Origin: Pholiota molesta
Taxonomy: Eukaryota > Basidiomycota > Agaricomycetes > Agaricales > Strophariaceae
Assembly (NCBI GenBank): GCA_014925825.1
Contig: JACGCK010000001.1
Coordinates: 62,001-126,000 of the forward strand
Reading direction: 5' to 3'
DNA length: 64,000 nucleotides
How positions within the stretch are numbered: the first letter of the stretch is position 1; the number at the start of each line of letters is the position of its first letter. Made by a program: the position numbers and the translations under genes. Shown one piece after another: positions 59,040 through 64,000 of this stretch. Below the pieces are notes generated by a model. It saw only the letters and a list, made by a program, of their open reading frames with translations. It had not been told where the DNA came from and ran no database searches.

Positions 59040-60237
59040 ATTGTTTCAATGCTCGATGTAAATCAGATTTCAATTCATTTCTTGATCCAACCTGAGAGTA
59101 GGATAGATTTAAAGCGAAGGAGGTGAACAAGTGGCTCTTCGACTGAGCTCCATGAAAAGGAACTTTCATCTACCAAGGGATACCCAAGGCATTGGAGAGA
59201 GCTGGCATGGAATTGCAAACGGATAAGGCGAACCAAATGATGCTTCAACCAAGTTCCTTAGAAGAGATTCATTTACCGAGGGATACCCAAGGCATTGAAA
59301 AGGATCTGCATTGTATGTGAAAGGAAAAACCAAGAAGACCCAAGGCAGTTCGGAGTCGACTTCATCGCGGATTCGATGTTGATTCGAGCCATCCAGTCAT
59401 TTACCGAGGAGACCCAAGGCAATGAAGGCCACCAGAAAGTACTAGGAACCGGATCCTTGATACAATGCCATATACCCTGGAGACCCAGGGCATTGGACAG
59501 AGTACTTCATATAGGTGATGACGAGGCGAACACAGAGGCGATCATAAACGATCACAAGGCGATCACAAAGACGACGACGCGTCACTTGTTGACGCGTCGT
59601 CACTGATCCAAACACGACACTTTGTTATGCAATATTGAAGTAAACACGAGATTGCCAAACAATCGCGTTGTTGAGCGCGTCGACCGCGTTATTGTTTCTA
59701 TCACATACTACATCCATCGTCCTCGCTTTCAGTGTTGGGTCTCCAGCACTCGTTAGCTTTCTATAGCAACCTCCTACAAGTATTATATTTCTATTGCATG
59801 AGCGTTGGGCCTCCTTCGCTCTGCATCCAACCTACCAACTGCTATAATCTACCCTACTCAAGGAACTTATCCCTTTCCACAAACTATCCGTTGCATCAGC
59901 GTTGGGTCTCCTTCGCTCTGCATCCAACACCTACCAACTCTTATAATCTTCTCTACTCAAGGAACTTATTCCTTTCCACAAACTATCCGTTGCATCAGCG
60001 TTGGGTCTCCTTCGCTCTGCTCTTACACCCGCCAAGTACCTTTGATTCATCATCTCGTAGCGTTGGGCCCCCTTCGCTGCTACCCATCCTTCAACTGTTT
60101 GCCTTCAGATTCCTGACTCTCCTATCGCTTTGGTATAATCTCGACATTGTTGCGGCCTTGTATCTATCAATTCTCCGAGTAAGCCTTACATCCTTTCCAT
60201 TCTGCTCTCGCTAACCACTTAATATGTAATATTAGAT
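59040..60237. promoter_or_regulatory. Iterated GGAGACCC/GGGTCTCC motif cluster B
   Basis: Same arrangement as cluster A: five forward copies (GGGATACCCAAGGCATTG, GAAGACCCAAGGCA, GGAGACCCAAGGCAATG, GGAGACCCAGGGCATTGG at about 59175-59490), then five reverse copies (GTTGGGTCTCCTTCG or GTTGGGCCTCCTTCG at about 59735, 59807, 59904, 60001, and a CCCCC variant at 60063). The reverse copies sit in a partly tandem repeat with period about 97. Lies upstream of the gene at 60238. Confidence 0.7.
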
Positions 60238-63012
60238 ATGACATTTCCCTTCGATCCCTTGCACGATCCCTACAAACTCTTTCATCAAGTAACGTCCGTA
60301 GTGGATATCAATCAAGACATTGAACACGATGGAGGAAGAGCCTGCATCATTAACGGCGACGTTTTTTACTCTCCAAACTCAACAGCCTCTGTAGGACTCC
60401 CTCCCCCTGTACAAGCGAACTCGACGATTTGGCGGAACAGCAGAACATCGTTCATTCGCGAGTTTCATCAGCCCTTATGGTGGAGTATAGAGACGGCATA
60501 TTTGGCGTTTCTTCCCATCTATCCTCAGTTCTGCGGTGAACCTTTTGGAGAACTTCTTGATCTCCCAAACTGTTTTGACCGCATGAAAGAAGGATACATG
60601 TTGGATCCTCAAGTTTTACTGAAGTGGAAAAAACTCGAGTTCTTCCTGAAAAGAGTTGCGGAGCTCCTTCTTGTTAAATCGCTCGCTCCTGCCCCTGAAT
60701 CTATCATTGACACGGCAATTTCATGTACTGGGTTTTACAAAGAAGCTCGTTATTTTCGTCGAGCTATCGGAAGGACGAGGGACTGGTTTTCACTTTGGAT
60801 GGCCCAAGTATCATATATGATCGCCCTCGCAATGTCTGCCGAACCAAATTCCTCGCCAGACACTGTTCCAAATTGGTGTCATTTCCTTCTGCGCAGAGAA
60901 TTCGCGCAGGCAGGATGGGATCAGACCTATATATTTGGGGTTAGGCAATCCATGGGAAATTTCTCCCCCTCAGTCCTCCGCTCAGGCATATTTTTGCAGA
61001 TCGCTTCGCCGCCTCGTCATCAGTTCTCTGTCGACTGGTTTCTGAAATTTCACGTACCCGTTTGGTACCCTTGGGGTCAGCGAGAAGTAGATGTGGCCAG
61101 GACATCGCGCCAGGTTGGACGATTGGCTCCTCCAAGCGAAAAGCTACAAGCTCTTGCGACATTCATGTCCAAGGAACCAGAAAGTCATGTCGAAGGCGAC
61201 ATTGATCAACCCGCTCGAGCTGCCCAGAGCAAGCAAGATGTTTGTCCGAAGCCATGGGCTACCTTCTTCGCAGAACGCGCTGCTCGCGCCGAGGAAATGA
61301 TAGCTTGTGAGACGCCACAAGACCGCCAGAAACGGGAGAACAGAGAAAGAATCCCGCCCAAGCATCGTACTAAAGTTTACGTTTGGGAGAAGGACGACAA
61401 GAGCAAGGATGGATATCGTCGAAACCTCATGACACAGAGAAATAATGAATACACGCTCAGTGATTATTCAGACGCTCAGAGAATATATAATGCTGTATTC
61501 AACGAATGGGACTGTTGTGAAGAACTTGGAGAGGAAAAGCCCGACTCTGATTCTGATGACGGTTACGATTTTTCCGAGGACCATAATGAAAACCTTGTTA
61601 ACACCCACGATTTCGCTACACCTGTTACCCATGCCACATCTACAACGTCACCTCTACGCATTGACTCTTCCATGTCCCCACCATTCGCAACTTCAAGCGA
61701 GGGCGCGAGGCCAACAACACCCGCAAGGCCAACAACACTCTCTTCAAATCCAACCGGGCACACTTCATCAAATGAGCACCTTGTAACACCGCCTCTCGTG
61801 TAGAGGCAGACTATCAAGTCAATTATTATGATGCGGTTGAACTTCTTCAAGACTTTCTAGGCTTCGTTCCTCCTTTGCCCTTCCCTACCTCAACTGATCC
61901 TCGTGATCGTTTATCCGAAGGGAAAGTGAAAATTTTGCTTGGCTTGGTTGGTTTGCAGGAGCAAAGACCTGACTGTTCTTCGGCGATGATACCCACCGAC
62001 ATTTGGAATTTTCTTGAGGCATTCAATAGTTCAAACTCTCAGCTTGCTCGAACACCTCTATGGGATCTAGCTCCCGGAAATAGGCGCTATTTGGGAGGGT
62101 GTATGCACTTGCGCTGTCTCCGTTCGCTACAAGGAGAGAAAATTGGCGAGACACGAGAAAAGCTGTATTATTTCGACTTTGGACAGAATGCGACTGTTCC
62201 ATGGTATCTCGCTGTAACCAATATCATCGACGCCCTCTATGTCTGCCGACTGCCTAGAAGATGGAATGACTATCGGATTGTCAAGCACCTGCTTACACGT
62301 GGAATTCGGTTCCGAACTTTGCTACCACATACCTTACCCCCACCCCGAGATCTTCCAATCACACTGACTCCCTTTCGCCTGTCGGGATATGTGTTCACTT
62401 CACGAGACTATGATATCTATCTCCGTGAACGTGAGGCGCTACTCCGCAATCCCCGCATTGCACGGGCAGCACTGATGAAAGGTGGTATTATCTGGCGCTT
62501 GATTGTTGCTTCAACTAGTCCGGATGACATCTTATCTGGCCCAAGTGCTGCCATCTCTCTTCATAATCTTGGGCTAGCACTTGGTGAAAGCAACAACGGA
62601 CATCATCTCTGGGATGACATTGTCTCCAATGAAGAGTTGGATCAAATTTGTGGCACCTACCTTTGCTATACAGGTGAGTTATCTTCTGATATATCTCTTG
62701 ATAATAACTGATGCTGGCATGTCAGGTTATGGCTCTCAATGCGGCCCAAGATCCTGGTGGCCTACCTTCAGCGTCTGGCATGCGAATGCGCATATTACTT
62801 ATTGGTCTGACTTTTTGGAGAAGAAATTCCAAGATAGGCTGGCAGAGATTGCTTCTGGTGTGGCTCAACCACGTACAGCGAATGAGTGGCGCATCTGGAT
62901 CAGGGGTTCCAGCAGCTCTCGGCGAATTGTCAAAAACGTCGAAGCTGCGTCGCTTCTCTTTCTTGACAATGTCTCCACTCCTGATTCCACGACACGAACA
63001 CAAAGGGGATAA
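60238..63012 (+). CDS. Large hypothetical protein, frame change near 61780
   Basis: First frame 60238-61803 is 521 codons (MTFPFDPLHDPYKLFHQ…, YKEARYFRRAIGRTRDWFSL, LKFHVPVWYPWGQREVD, RTKVYVWEKDDKSKDGYRRN). A second frame is open from about 61776 (VEADYQVNYYDAVELLQDFL) through LWDLAPGNRRYLGGCMHLRC, KGGIIWRLIV, DDIVSNEELDQICGTYLCYT, an intron, and SQCGPRSWWPTFSVWHANAH to 63012. Both halves match one common agaricomycete hypothetical family in my memory, so they are probably one gene. Either an intron I could not place or a frameshift lies near 61590-61800. In frame the two would total about 900 residues. Confidence 0.65.
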
Positions 63013-63131
63013 TTATTCGATCCTGTAGCTGTACATATTATAGTGCTCTTCTCATTCTTGTTGTTGCAGACCATTACCTTAGAATTGTCATTGATTTCTT
63101 TTGCGCTGAACAGTGATCGTCAAATGAGATG

Positions 63132-63680
63132 AGTGACAAGATGAGTGACGAACTGATCGACGTACTCATCTCGCAATCAATTTGCCAGGCTGGGGAATGT
63201 TCAATTTTATTTTTTATTGTTCTAGATGGAAAATGAATGAAGAAAATTATGCATTCCACTATCAGCGAAATCTTTGCTTAAAATATGAAATTTTCTTAAC
63301 CAGAAAACTTTTCGTTTATTGATTAGTAAGTCAAACTGGCAAATGAATTGGTAAATCTGACAATACTAGCGAACAAAAAAGTCTATTGTACTCCATATAT
63401 TCCGATTATTCTCTTGAGTGGAAAACAATTAGTCTTTCTAATTGTGAAACTTTGATAGAATGTCAACTCTTTTGTTATTTTCCCTTCAGGACATACAAAG
63501 GAAAATTTCTCAATTGTCTTCCCGTTGAATTTAGGACTAATCTAAGATATGACGACGATATTCCGTAGTCGAAAAGTTCAATTTTTTGGAAGATTTTCCT
63601 AACTAGTACATTTTTTGTACAAATGTCACAAAACGTCGAAACATTTTTCCATGCTTGAAAAGATGCCCACCGCAGCAGTG
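63132..63680 (-). repeat. Right terminal inverted repeat
   Basis: Reverse complement of 45305-45853 with many substitutions and small indels. Ends GCAGTG at 63680. The inner edge again has GAGTGACGA-type repeats (63125-63165). Confidence 0.85.
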
Positions 63681-63888
63681 TATTGCCATAATTCTGGTGT
63701 CCATTTTTCCCCCAAATTTTTTTCTTTCACCAAAATGGGTTTTCAACGGTTTCGCTCTCGCCCTCGCCCTCCCCTCCCCCCCACCTCCTAGTATCAGTAT
63801 CAGAGATTTGAATGCTGGCTCCTCTGAGTCCCCGTGAGTAGCAATCCAGTATTTTCAGATTTTAATCGATTAATCTCCACCATTTTAG

Positions 63889-64000
63889 CAAGGACATGCG
63901 GATCTTCGCCTTATTGATTGGTATAAACTATCTAGGAATCAAAAACATCAAAAACTCTGAATCGTATCATCCTCTTTGTGGTGGAGTGGCGGACGCCCAT
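63889..64000 (+). CDS. Caspase-like (peptidase C14) gene, 5' part
   Basis: An exon beginning after an acceptor at 63888 reads KDMRIFALLIGINYLGIKNI then NSESYHPLCGGVADAH and runs off the window. This matches the start of the p20 fold in fungal metacaspase/caspase-like proteins (R-x-F-A-L-L-I-G-I-N-x-Y, then L-x-G-x-V-x-D-A). The catalytic His and Cys would lie outside. An ATG is available at 63896. A possible upstream exon ends SSESP before GTGAGT at 63834 but has no in-frame ATG in host DNA, so the first exon may be shortened by the CACTA insertion, whose end is 208 bp away. Confidence 0.65.

Larger units (their letters stand above)
45305..63680. mobile_element. CACTA/EnSpm-type DNA transposon with cargo genes, about 18.4 kb
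   Basis: Both ends carry the same inverted sequence beginning CACTGCTGCGGTGGGCAT, the CACTA-superfamily terminal signature (CACTR). Similarity continues inward for about 550 bp on each side, diverged by roughly a quarter. Inside lies a TNP2-type transposase (48061-51665), the superfamily enzyme, and at least six further genes or ORFs plus a host-gene fragment. Flanks ATTT and TATT do not give a clean 3-base target duplication. The divergence between the inverted repeats suggests an old insertion or relaxed repeat identity, although the transposase frame is still open. Confidence 0.82.

Noticed and set aside
1..64000. CRISPR arrays, rRNA genes, bacterial operons
   Set aside because: No evenly spaced short repeats with unique spacers, no rRNA signature strings, and the spliced gene structure is plainly fungal.

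Overview
The window comes from a filamentous basidiomycete, most likely an agaricomycete. Evidence: genes broken by many short introns (about 45-70 nt, GT..AG), a KDZ transposase with a CxC2-type cysteine cluster, a large CACTA/TNP2 transposon, MYND and F-box genes, and a multi-pass membrane protein of a type common in mushroom-forming fungi. No rRNA, tRNA or CRISPR was found. Most of the sequence is mobile DNA, host-gene fragments and segmental repeats.

Layout. 1-3281: two divergent hypothetical genes over a shared 535-bp spacer. 3282-5880: repeat DNA with a DEAD-box helicase fragment and a 524-bp perfect tandem duplication. 5881-9517: apparently intact KDZ transposase gene, followed by a cluster of TTTAAA-core motifs. 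10560-11838: membrane protein (minus). 13880-30162: a segmental duplication, each copy ending in a MYND zinc-finger gene (15970-16695 and 29405-30162). Between the copies lies a long minus-strand gene, 20249-25067, in which a conserved N-terminal module is followed by 18 HEAT/armadillo-like repeats, one exon each, at a period of about 169 bp. 30694-32139: F-box protein. 32611-44640: GC-rich degenerate repeats, a broken third MYND copy, a roughly 290-bp tandem repeat, duplicated blocks, and two small genes.

44696-45286 looks like a solo LTR. Eighteen bases later begins a CACTA-type element of about 18.4 kb (45305-63680) with diverged inverted repeats of about 550 bp starting CACTG. It holds a TNP2-like transposase (48061-51665) and at least six other genes or ORFs: a small acidic ORF, a short protein, a WD40 protein with a membrane anchor, a small gene at 55038, a 55615 gene on minus, a coiled-coil protein and a large two-part protein. 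It also carries a captured Hsp104 fragment. Two internal intergenic regions are packed with GGGTCTCC-type motifs that switch orientation mid-cluster. Just beyond the right end, the start of a caspase-like (peptidase C14) gene runs off the window.

Gene models were spliced by eye, so exon boundaries are approximate unless stated. Family assignments rest on remembered motifs; no database search was run.
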